5,052 nucleotides of DNA from Actinomycetes bacterium (GTDB taxonomy: Bacteria; Actinomycetota; Actinomycetes; Actinomycetales; Cellulomonadaceae): positions 1 to 5,052 of the forward strand of contig JAEZZV010000031.1 in assembly GCA_023418375.1 (NCBI GenBank), given 5' to 3'. A program made the translations under genes and the position numbers. The notes below the pieces were generated by a model that saw nothing but the letters and a program-made list of their open reading frames with translations, had not been told where the DNA came from and made no database searches. Within the stretch, counting starts at the first letter, position 1; every line of letters starts with the position of its first letter. Shown here in pieces: positions 1 to 4,851 of the stretch.

Positions 1-522
1 CGCGTGGCCCGGGTCGCCGCGGGCCTCGTCCGGCCCGGGATGACCGCGCTGCTCGACGGCGGCACGACGGCGCTCGCGGTCGCCCGGGCGCTCGCGCCGG
101 ACCTGCGTGCGACCGTCGTCACGCACAGCCCGACGGTCGCCGCGGCGCTCGCCGAGCACCCGAGCGTGGACGTCTACGTCATCGGCGGGCGGCTGTTCAA
201 GCACTCGGTGGTCGCGTCCGGCGCGGCGGCGGTCGAGGCCGCCGCGGCCGTGAGCGCCGACCTCTTCCTGCTGGGCGTGACGGGCGTGCACCCCGACGCG
301 GGCCTGACCACCGGCGACGCCGACGAGGCGGCCATGAAGCGCGCGCTCGCCGCCCGGGCCGCCGAGACGTTCGTGCTGGCCAGCGCCGAGAAGGTGGGCG
401 CGGCGTCCGCGTTCGCCGTGCTGCCGTTGGGCGCGGTCGCGGGCGTGATCACCGACGCCGACCCCGACGGCGCCCCGTTCCGCGCGCTGGCGAAGGCGGG
501 CGTCCGCCTGCTCCCGGCCTGA
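1..522 (+). CDS. DeoR/GlpR-family transcriptional regulator, C-terminal sensor domain (5' partial)
   Basis: The reading frame is open from the first base and ends at TGA 520-522, giving 173 residues that lack the N-terminal DeoR helix-turn-helix. The full protein is probably about 250 residues, so roughly 80 lie upstream of the window. What remains matches the DeoR sensor fold, which is related to ribose-5-phosphate isomerase: a phosphate-loop-like LLDGGTTALAVARAL near residues 17-31, the VIGGRLF strand-turn near 60-66, then GLTTGDADEAAMKRAL and ASAEKVG. Family members are usually repressors that bind a phosphorylated sugar as inducer and control sugar or glycerol catabolic genes. The target here cannot be told, because the likely partner genes would be upstream. 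The GTG at position 4 is internal to the domain and is not the true start. The family assignment is secure; the ligand is unknown. Confidence 0.88.
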   Translation, partial: RVARVAAGLVRPGMTALLDGGTTALAVARALAPDLRATVVTHSPTVAAALAEHPSVDVYVIGGRLFKHSVVASGAAAVEAAAAVSADLFLLGVTGVHPDAGLTTGDADEAAMKRALAARAAETFVLASAEKVGAASAFAVLPLGAVAGVITDADPDGAPFRALAKAGVRLLPA

Positions 523-538
523 ACGGCGCGTTCTGTGT

Positions 539-571
539 GTGGATCCATCCCGCTTTCCGGGATGCATCCGC
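539..571 (+). terminator. Imperfect hairpin after the DeoR-type gene, probable terminator
   Basis: Arms 541-552 (GGATCCATCCCG) and 558-569 (CGGGATGCATCC) pair over 12 positions with one C-C mismatch (545/565) around a 5-nt loop, CTTTC. A G-U pair and a G-C pair can extend the stem to 539-571. It starts about 17 nt after the stop codon, where an intrinsic terminator belongs. No U-tract follows, which is common in actinobacteria but lowers certainty. It could also be an operator for the next gene, which starts 70 nt downstream. Confidence 0.5.
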
Positions 572-628
572 CACGCGTTCCGCGGCCATCGGCCACACGT
601 CGCGCGGCCGCGCACTGGTCCGCGCACC

Positions 629-634
629 TAGCGT
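629..634 (+). promoter_or_regulatory. Putative -10 box (TAGCGT) for a leaderless oxidoreductase transcript
   Basis: TAGCGT fits the actinobacterial TANNNT -10 pattern and ends 6 nt before the GTG at 641. Transcription would therefore start at or next to the start codon. There is no Shine-Dalgarno at a useful distance, which agrees with a leaderless message. I see no good TTGACA-like -35 at 16-18 bp, so the promoter call rests on the -10 and its spacing. Confidence 0.45.
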
Positions 635-640
635 GGGGGC

Positions 641-1939
641 GTGGACGTCGACGTCGTGGTGGTCGGGGGCGGGCTGGCCGGGCTCGAGGCTGCGCGGACG
701 CTCGCTGCAGCCGGTGTGGGCGTCCGGGTGCTGGAGGCGGGCGACGTCGTCGGCGGGCGGGTGCGGACCGAGCGGGTCGACGGGTTCACCCTCGACCGCG
801 GGTTCCAGCTGCTGAACCCCGCCTACCCGGCGGTGCGCGAGCGGGTGGACGTCGACGCGCTGGACCTGCGGCCCCTGCTGCCCGGCGTCGCGGTGCGGAC
901 GGGGTCGGGGCGCGCCGGCGCCGGCCCGGGTCGCACGGGACGGCTCGCGCTCCTGGCCGATCCCCGCCGCACGCCGTGGCTGCTGCTGCGGACGGTGGTC
1001 GACGCGCTCGGGGGCGGGCTCGTGCGCCCGCGTGAGCTGCTGGCCCTCGCCCGTTGGGCGGCTCCCGCCCTGGGGCCGGTGGCGCGACTGGTGACGGGCC
1101 CCGACCGGTCGTTGCGTGCCTCGCTCGACGCCGCCGGTGCGGACGGACCCCTGCGCCGCGGCGTGCTCGAGCCGTTCCTCGCGGGAGTGCTGGCCGAGGA
1201 CGACGGCCAGACCTCCGCCGCGTTCGTCCGGCTCCTCGTGCGGTCCTTCCTGCTCGGGACGCCCGCGGTCCCGGCGGCCGGGATGGCGGCCCTGCCGGCG
1301 CAGCTCGCGGCACAGGTGCCCGACGTCGTGCTGGGGGCCCGGGTGGACGGCGTCGCCCGGGTGGGCGGCCGGGTGGAGGTGACGGGCGCCGTCGGGCGGG
1401 TGCGGGCGCGCGGGGTGGTGGTGGCGACCGACGGCCCGACGGCGGCGGCGCTCCTGCCCGGCGCGGTGACCGCCCCGGCGATGAAGGGCCTGGTCACGTG
1501 GTGGTTCGCGGCCGACGAGCCGCCGACGCTGCTGCCGGTGGTGGTGGTCGACGGGCGGCAGGGCGAGGCTCGCGGGCCGGTCGTGAACGCCGCGGTGCTG
1601 AGCCTGGCGGTGCCGTCGTACGCGCCGGCCGGGCAGCACCTGGTGCAGGTGACCGCGCTGCTGCGCGGCGGGCCCGGCCAGGCGCCCGCTGAGGCGGAGA
1701 TCCGGCGGCAGGCGGGAGAGATGTTCTGCGCCGACGCGCGGGGCTGGCGGCTGCTCGTGCGGCACGACGTACCCGCGGCCCTGCCGGTGCAGCCGGCGCC
1801 GCTCGTCGTGCGGCACCCGGTGGACCTGGGGGACGGGCTGTTCGTGGCGGGCGACCACCGCGACACGGCGTCGATCCAGGGCGCGCTGGTCTCGGGCCGA
1901 CGCGCGGCCCGCGCCGTCCTGCGTCGGCTGGGCAGCTAG
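641..1939 (+). CDS. FAD-dependent oxidoreductase (amine oxidase / protoporphyrinogen oxidase-like)
   Basis: This is a 432-residue protein with the features of the flavin amine oxidase superfamily. It has an N-terminal Rossmann motif, VVVVGGGLAG (G9, G11, G14), and an acidic residue, E32, at the end of the second strand that would bind the FAD ribose. These are followed by VVGGRVRTE (36-44) and GFTLDRGFQLLNPAYP (48-63). The C-terminal FAD-binding segment is LFVAGDHRDTASIQGAL (from residue 400), with the G404-D405 pair that contacts the flavin. Relatives include amine oxidases, protoporphyrinogen oxidases and phytoene desaturases; the substrate here cannot be assigned. I see no signal peptide or membrane helix, so it is probably cytosolic. 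The GTG at 641 is chosen because the Rossmann strand begins within five residues of it and a TAGCGT -10 lies 6 nt upstream. It converges on the gap gene and has no obvious operon partner. Confidence 0.87.
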   Translation: MDVDVVVVGGGLAGLEAARTLAAAGVGVRVLEAGDVVGGRVRTERVDGFTLDRGFQLLNPAYPAVRERVDVDALDLRPLLPGVAVRTGSGRAGAGPGRTGRLALLADPRRTPWLLLRTVVDALGGGLVRPRELLALARWAAPALGPVARLVTGPDRSLRASLDAAGADGPLRRGVLEPFLAGVLAEDDGQTSAAFVRLLVRSFLLGTPAVPAAGMAALPAQLAAQVPDVVLGARVDGVARVGGRVEVTGAVGRVRARGVVVATDGPTAAALLPGAVTAPAMKGLVTWWFAADEPPTLLPVVVVDGRQGEARGPVVNAAVLSLAVPSYAPAGQHLVQVTALLRGGPGQAPAEAEIRRQAGEMFCADARGWRLLVRHDVPAALPVQPAPLVVRHPVDLGDGLFVAGDHRDTASIQGALVSGRRAARAVLRRLGS

Positions 1940-1961
1940 GCCGCTGGGCTCCGGGCGGGAA

Positions 1962-2002
1962 CGTGGAGACTTCCGTTCCTCAGCCGAACGGAAGCCTCCA
2001 CG
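1962..2002. terminator. Bidirectional terminator hairpin between convergent genes
   Basis: Arms 1962-1978 and 1986-2002 pair over 17 positions around a 7-nt loop (CTCAGCC, 1979-1985). The only flaw is 1969/1995, which is A-C in plus-strand RNA but G-U in minus-strand RNA, so the stem is fully paired in the gap transcript. It lies 22 nt after the oxidoreductase stop and 17 nt after the gap stop, correctly placed for both. Neither side has a U-tract, as in many actinobacterial terminators. Confidence 0.83.
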
Positions 2003-2019
2003 GTGTCGCGGGGTGGCGG

Positions 2020-3030
2020 TCAGCCGGCGCGGGCGATCAGCTCAGCCGTGTCCAGGAGGCGGTTGGTGAAGCCCCACTCGTTGTCGTACCAGGCGAGGAC
2101 CTTCACGGTCCGGCCCTTGACCGTGGTCAGCGGGGCGTCGTAGATGGCGCTCGCCGGGTTGCCGACGATGTCGCTCGAGACGATCGGGTCGCTGGAGTAC
2201 GCCAGCACCCCGGCGAGCGAGCCGGCGGCGGCGGCGCGGTAGGCGGCGTCGATCTCCTCGACCGTCACGTCGCGCGACACGGTGGCCGTGAGGTCCGTGA
2301 TGGACCCGGTGATGACCGGCACGCGCAGCGCGAAGCCGGACAGCCGCCCGTCGAGCTCGGGCAGCACGCGCCCGATGGCCTTCGCGGCGCCCGACGAGGT
2401 CGGCACGATGTTCTGCGCGGCCGCGCGGGCCCGGCGCAGGTCGCGGTGCGGGCCGTCCTGGAGGTTCTGGTCGGCCGTGTAGGCGTGCACCGTCGTCATG
2501 ACGCCGGTCTCGATCCCGACGGCGTCGTGGAGCACCTTCGCGAGCGGTGCGAGGCAGTTGGTGGTGCAGGAGGCGTTGGAGACGACGTCGTGGTGCGCCG
2601 GGTCGTAGAGGTGGTCGTTGACGCCCATGACGATCGTGAGGTCATCGCCCGACGCCGGCGCGCTCACCAGCACCTTGCGGGCACCCGCGGCGAGGTGGCC
2701 GGCCGCGCCGTCGCGGGTGGTGAAGCGGCCGGTCGACTCGACGACCAGCTCGACGCCGAGGTCCGCCCACGGCAGGGCGGCGGGCTCGCGCTCGGACAGG
2801 ACCCGGATCCGCCTGTCCCCGACGACGATCGCGTCGCCGTCCACCGCGACGTCCGCGGGCAGGATGCCGAACGCGGTGTCGTAGCGCAGCAGGTGGGCGA
2901 GGGTGGCGGCGTCGGTGAGGTCGTTGACCGCGACGATCTCGAGGTCGCTGCCGCGCTCGAGGGCGGCGCGGACGAGGCTGCGTCCGATGCGACCGAAGCC
3001 GTTGATGCCGATGCGCACGATGATCCCCAT
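2020..3030 (-). CDS. gap: Glyceraldehyde-3-phosphate dehydrogenase, phosphorylating, type I
   Basis: This 336-residue protein oxidises glyceraldehyde 3-phosphate to 1,3-bisphosphoglycerate with NAD(P)+ and phosphate (glycolysis/gluconeogenesis, cytosolic, normally a homotetramer). The Rossmann motif is INGFGRIGR (9-17). Asp37 in AVNDL is the acidic residue typical of NAD-using forms. The active site is SNASCTTNCLAP, with nucleophile Cys155 and catalytic His182 in TVHAYTADQ. Phosphate-site regions HRDLRRARAA and TSSGAAKA and the C-terminal WYDNEWGF are intact. Length is normal (about 331-340). The start is uncertain: ATG at 3030 directly abuts GGAGGAG (3037-3031, no spacing), whereas GTG at 3018 would give a 332-residue protein beginning V-RIGINGFGRIGR, with the motif ending 12 nt upstream. 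No pgk or tpi gene follows, unlike the usual glycolytic cluster, so this may be a second gap copy. It diverges from a TetR regulator across two palindromes. Confidence 0.96.
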   Translation of the reverse strand: MGIIVRIGINGFGRIGRSLVRAALERGSDLEIVAVNDLTDAATLAHLLRYDTAFGILPADVAVDGDAIVVGDRRIRVLSEREPAALPWADLGVELVVESTGRFTTRDGAAGHLAAGARKVLVSAPASGDDLTIVMGVNDHLYDPAHHDVVSNASCTTNCLAPLAKVLHDAVGIETGVMTTVHAYTADQNLQDGPHRDLRRARAAAQNIVPTSSGAAKAIGRVLPELDGRLSGFALRVPVITGSITDLTATVSRDVTVEEIDAAYRAAAAGSLAGVLAYSSDPIVSSDIVGNPASAIYDAPLTTVKGRTVKVLAWYDNEWGFTNRLLDTAELIARAG

Positions 3031-3082
3031 CTCCTCCGGTGGGCGGCGTCATCGCGCGGGGGCTCGGCCGCCCGGCTGAAAC

Positions 3083-3098
3083 GGAACCGATCGGTTCC
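3083..3098. promoter_or_regulatory. 16-bp perfect palindrome, putative TetR-type operator O1
   Basis: GGAACCGATCGGTTCC is a perfect inverted repeat centred at 3090.5. It shares the core ACCGATCGGT with the neighbouring 18-bp palindrome. It lies 52 bp from the gap start and 56 bp from the tetR start. Perfect 16-20 bp palindromes beside a divergent regulator gene are typical TetR-family operators. Binding is inferred, not shown. Confidence 0.72.
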
Positions 3099-3105
3099 AT
3101 CTCGA

Positions 3106-3134
3106 ACGGTACCGATCGGTACCGCAATGCGCAA
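3106..3134 (-). promoter_or_regulatory. Candidate promoter of the gap gene
   Basis: On the minus strand TTGCGC (3134-3129) and TACCGT (3111-3106) are separated by 17 bp, each matching three consensus positions including the key TTG and TA...T bases. The start would be near 3099, giving a leader of about 70 nt. No TA dinucleotide occurs on this strand between 3090 and the start codon, so a closer -10 is unlikely. The 18-bp palindrome covers the -10 and part of the spacer, and the 16-bp palindrome starts right at +1, as expected for repression. Confidence 0.4.
3107..3124. promoter_or_regulatory. 18-bp perfect palindrome, putative TetR-type operator O2
   Basis: CGGTACCGATCGGTACCG is a perfect inverted repeat centred at 3115.5, exactly 25 bp from the centre of O1. 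It covers where the -35 of the tetR promoter should sit (about 18 bp upstream of TACGCT) and overlaps the candidate gap -10 on the other strand. One bound dimer could therefore repress both genes. The two sites differ mainly in the bases flanking the common core. Confidence 0.75.
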
Positions 3135-3142
3135 GAGGCTCG

Positions 3143-3148
3143 TACGCT
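3143..3148 (+). promoter_or_regulatory. Putative -10 box (TACGCT) for a leaderless tetR transcript
   Basis: TACGCT matches TANNNT and ends 6 nt before the ATG at 3155, the same spacing as for the oxidoreductase gene. No Shine-Dalgarno precedes the ATG (GCTGGTCCG). The -35 position falls in palindrome O2 and is a poor match to TTGACA, so the promoter may be weak or the palindrome may have displaced the consensus. Confidence 0.5.
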
Positions 3149-3154
3149 GGTCCG

Positions 3155-3715
3155 ATGGCGACCAACGCCCGCGAGCGGCTCCTGGACACCGCGGAGGACC
3201 TCTTCTACACGCAGGGCACGCGGGGGACCGGGATCGAGCAGATCCTGCAGGTCAGCGGCGTGGGCCGCGCGTCGTTCTACCGGCACTTCGCCAGCAAGGG
3301 CGAGCTGATCGTCGCGGTGCTGCGCCGGCGCCGGGAGCTGTGGGCCACGGTCACGGTGCCGCGCGTCCTCGAGCGGGGCGGGTACCCGCTGGACATGTTC
3401 GACGTCCTCGCCGAGCGCCTGGAGGAGACAGCCTTCCGCGGGTGCGCGTTCCTCAACACGCTGGTGGAGATCCCTGACCCCGACGAGCCCGCGCACCGCG
3501 AGGCCGTCGAGCAGAAGGACGACCAGCGCGCGTTCTTCGCGCAGCTGCTGGCCGCGCACGGCTACGCCGACGACGACGGCTCGCTCGCCCGGCAGCTCCT
3601 CATGCTCTACGACGGCGCGAGCGTGGCCGGGCTGCGGGAGAAGTCCCCGCGCCCGGCGTTCGACGCGCGGGCGGTCGCGGAGGTCCTCCTGGCGGCGAGG
3701 CCTCGCACGCGATGA
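3155..3715 (+). CDS. TetR/AcrR-family transcriptional regulator
   Basis: This 186-residue protein has a typical TetR N-terminal domain: RERLLDTAEDLFYTQGTRGT (6-25), then the helix-turn-helix GIEQILQVSGVGRASFYRHF (26-45) and ASKGELIVAVL. The ligand domain contains AFRGCAFLN (93-101) followed by EIPDPDEPAH. This arrangement is seen in TetR regulators of the YxaF/LmrA-like type; that subfamily call is from memory and tentative. Cys97 is the only cysteine. Family members repress as dimers and release DNA on binding a small molecule, which cannot be predicted here. The gene diverges from gap over 124 bp holding two perfect palindromes, so control of itself and gap is the simplest reading. The ATG is supported by the domain start and a -10 box 6 nt upstream. 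It ends 41 nt before the ArsR gene with no terminator seen. Confidence 0.92.
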   Translation: MATNARERLLDTAEDLFYTQGTRGTGIEQILQVSGVGRASFYRHFASKGELIVAVLRRRRELWATVTVPRVLERGGYPLDMFDVLAERLEETAFRGCAFLNTLVEIPDPDEPAHREAVEQKDDQRAFFAQLLAAHGYADDDGSLARQLLMLYDGASVAGLREKSPRPAFDARAVAEVLLAARPRTR

Positions 3716-3719
3716 AGCG

Positions 3720-3749
3720 TTGACTTATATAAGGCTGCACGCATAGTGT
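3720..3749 (+). promoter_or_regulatory. Promoter of the arsR-SRPBCC operon (TTGACT-18-TAGTGT)
   Basis: TTGACT (3720-3725) and TAGTGT (3744-3749) are 18 bp apart, and the -10 ends 7 nt before the ATG at 3757. This is the best sigma-70-type promoter in the window and implies a leaderless arsR message; no Shine-Dalgarno is present. It begins 4 nt after the tetR stop codon. An alternative -10 within TATATAA (3726-3732) would leave a leader of about 20 nt without a ribosome binding site, so I prefer the first reading. Confidence 0.66.
3724..3733. promoter_or_regulatory. 10-bp palindrome in promoter spacer, candidate ArsR operator
   Basis: CTTATATAAG is a perfect palindrome overlapping the end of the -35 and the spacer of the arsR promoter. 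It is a conspicuous AT-rich island in very GC-rich DNA. ArsR-family proteins commonly repress their own operons by binding AT-rich inverted repeats within the promoter. The short length leaves room for chance. Confidence 0.5.
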
Positions 3750-3756
3750 CGGCGAC

Positions 3757-4155
3757 ATGCACGCGTTCGACGTCCTGGGGGACCCGGTCCGGCGACGGAT
3801 CCTCGAGCTGCTGGTCGAGTCCGAGCACTCCGCCGGCGAGGTGACCGCCGTCGTGCAGCGGGAGTTCGGCATCAGCCAGCCGGCGGTCTCCCAGCACCTG
3901 CGGGTGCTGCGGGAGAGCGGCTTCGCGCGCGTGCGCCCGGAGGGCGCCCGGCGGCTGTACGCGGTCGATCCCGCACCGCTGCAGGAGGTCGACGTGTGGC
4001 TGGAGCCGTTCCGGGCGTTCTGGAACCAGCGGCTCGACGCCCTCGGCACGGAGCTCGCCCGAGGGCGCCGCGAGCGGGAGCGGGCGGCTGCCCGCGCCGA
4101 CGACGGCGTCGTCACCGATCCAGCGACCGATCCATCTGGGAGGACCGAGAGATGA
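3757..4155 (+). CDS. ArsR-family winged-helix repressor (SRPBCC-linked type)
   Basis: This 132-residue protein has the winged helix typical of ArsR/SmtB regulators. DVLGDPVRRRILELLVE (5-21) forms the first helices, FGISQPAVSQHLRVLRESG (37-55) the recognition helix region, and ARVRPEGARRLYAVD (57-71) the wing. The C-terminal VWLEPFRAFWNQRLDAL (80-96) is the helix common in ArsR proteins paired with AHSA1-like genes. There is no cysteine, and the metal-site ELCVCDL-type motif is missing, so this is unlikely to be a classical thiol metal sensor. The tail from about residue 103 is charged and probably disordered. The gene overlaps the SRPBCC gene by ATGA, so both are made from one message. It is probably autoregulated through a palindrome in its promoter. 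The inducer is unknown. Confidence 0.93.
   Translation: MHAFDVLGDPVRRRILELLVESEHSAGEVTAVVQREFGISQPAVSQHLRVLRESGFARVRPEGARRLYAVDPAPLQEVDVWLEPFRAFWNQRLDALGTELARGRRERERAAARADDGVVTDPATDPSGRTER
4138..4144 (+). promoter_or_regulatory. Ribosome binding site for the SRPBCC gene
   Basis: GGGAGGA lies inside the end of the arsR coding region, 7 nt before the ATG at 4152. It is the only well-spaced Shine-Dalgarno in the window and fixes the start of the second gene of the operon. The leaderless first genes lack one. Confidence 0.8.
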
Positions 4156-4769
4156 CCCTGATCTTCGACATGCTCGCCGAGCTGGAGGCCACCCGTCGCG
4201 CCGTCGGCCCGGGGGAGGGCGACACGGTCGCGGTGTCGCTCACCCGCACCTACGACGCCGACGTCGACGACGTCTGGGACGCCCTGACCAACCCGGAGCG
4301 GCTGCCGCGCTGGTTCTCGCCGGTGACCGGCGACTTCCGCGTGGGCGGCAGCTACCAGATCCAGGGCAACGCCGGCGGGGAGATCCTCGTGTGCGACCGG
4401 CCCGCGTGGCTGAGCGTCACGTTCGGTGGGCCGGAGAGCGTCCTCGACCTGCGCCTGACCGCCGAGGGCGCGCGGACGACGCTCGAGCTGCGGCACGCGG
4501 TCCCGACGTCGATGGCGGGGGGCGGCGCCGGCGCGCTGTACGTCGGACCCGGCTGGGACGGCGCCGTCATGGGCCTCGGCCTGCACCTGCGCGGCGACGT
4601 CATCGGCGACCCGGCCGAGGCCGCGAACACCCCCGAGGTCATCGAGTTCAACAAGGGCTCGATCGACCGGTGGACGGCGGTCGTGGAGGCGTCCGGGACG
4701 GCGACGCCGGAGGCCCTGGCGCAGGCCCGCGAGGTGTCGATCCAGCAGTTCACCGTGCTGCCGGAGTAG
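4152..4769 (+). CDS. SRPBCC / AHSA1-type domain protein
   Basis: This 205-residue protein starts with an amphipathic lead-in and then the START-like SRPBCC fold of the Aha1-N-like (AHSA1) group. It shows LTRTYDADVDDVWDALTNPE (30-49), RLPRWFSPVTGDFRVGGSY (50-68), QGNAGGEIL and a CDRPAWLSVTF strand. The domain forms a hydrophobic pocket. Such proteins bind lipophilic ligands or act as cyclases, but the ArsR-linked group has no general known reaction. The C-terminal part (about 160-205, containing DRWTAVVEASG and AQAREVSIQQF) is the helical extension seen in the longer members. Translation is coupled to the upstream arsR through the ATGA overlap and a good GGGAGGA site. The protein is probably the effector or detoxifying arm of the repressor's response. 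It is cytosolic, with no signal peptide seen. Confidence 0.9.
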   Translation: MTLIFDMLAELEATRRAVGPGEGDTVAVSLTRTYDADVDDVWDALTNPERLPRWFSPVTGDFRVGGSYQIQGNAGGEILVCDRPAWLSVTFGGPESVLDLRLTAEGARTTLELRHAVPTSMAGGGAGALYVGPGWDGAVMGLGLHLRGDVIGDPAEAANTPEVIEFNKGSIDRWTAVVEASGTATPEALAQAREVSIQQFTVLPE

Positions 4770-4770
4770 C

Positions 4771-4789
4771 CGGCGCCATCCCGGTGCCG
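4771..4789 (+). terminator. Short hairpin after the SRPBCC stop, possible terminator
   Basis: Arms CGGCGCC (4771-4777) and GGTGCCG (4783-4789) pair over 7 bp, including one G-U, around the loop ATCCC. The hairpin starts one base after the stop codon. It is GC-rich but short and lacks a U-tract, so it may be chance in this composition. Confidence 0.38.
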
Positions 4790-4813
4790 CGTGTCGGGAG
4801 TGGTGCAGGTCAC

Positions 4814-4839
4814 GGAACCTTTCGCACGGTTCCGGCGTT
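4814..4839 (+). promoter_or_regulatory. Candidate ECF sigma-factor promoter (GGAAC-N17-CGTT)
   Basis: GGAAC (4814-4818) and CGTT (4836-4839) are 17 bp apart, equivalent to GGAAC-N18-GTT. This is the pattern recognised by actinobacterial ECF sigma factors of the SigE/SigH/SigR kind. The start point would fall around 4846-4850, just before the ATG at 4852, so the message would be nearly leaderless. A TTGACA at 4838-4843 is also present but lies only 8 nt from the ATG and has no -10 at the right distance. The same region contains an inverted repeat, CGGAACC-N8-GGTTCCG (4813-4834), which could instead be an operator or weak hairpin. Confidence 0.5.
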
Positions 4840-4851
4840 GACATCAGCACT

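Noticed and set aside
581..612. 7-bp inverted repeat CGCGGCC / GGCCGCG with an 18-nt spacer upstream of the oxidoreductase
   Set aside because: Pure G/C arms of this length are expected by chance in such DNA, and the spacing suits neither a terminator nor a typical dimer site.
644..655. 12-bp perfect palindrome GACGTCGACGTC at the start of the oxidoreductase gene
   Set aside because: It is fully explained by alternating GAC/GTC codons for Asp-Val-Asp-Val just before the Rossmann motif; an operator is possible but needs no invoking.
449..1858. Long open frame on the minus strand opposite the oxidoreductase (469 codons)
   Set aside because: Its translation is low-complexity, rich in Arg, His, Pro and Gly, with no recognisable domain. 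It is a shadow of the GC-rich plus-strand gene, which has clear FAD motifs.
1963..3477. Long plus-strand open frame (504 codons) crossing the gap and tetR genes
   Set aside because: It runs antisense to an unmistakable GAPDH and then out of frame through tetR, passing through the terminator hairpin and the operators. The composition is biased and no motif is present.
4813..4834. CGGAACC-N8-GGTTCCG as a third operator for the TetR regulator
   Set aside because: It shares the outer GGAACC/GGTTCC half-sites with the 16-bp palindrome, but the half-sites are 4 bp further apart and the GATC core is absent, so the same dimer should not fit. The ECF -35 reading explains GGAAC better.
4838..4843. Perfect TTGACA as a -35 box for the hexapeptide-repeat gene
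   Set aside because: It ends 8 nt before the ATG, and no TANNNT -10 is found 16-19 bp downstream, so the transcript would begin inside the coding region.
3600..4850. Minus-strand open frame (416 codons) opposite arsR and the SRPBCC gene
   Set aside because: It covers two well-supported plus-strand genes and two promoter regions. Its translation is repetitive Arg/Ala/Pro-rich sequence typical of antisense shadows.
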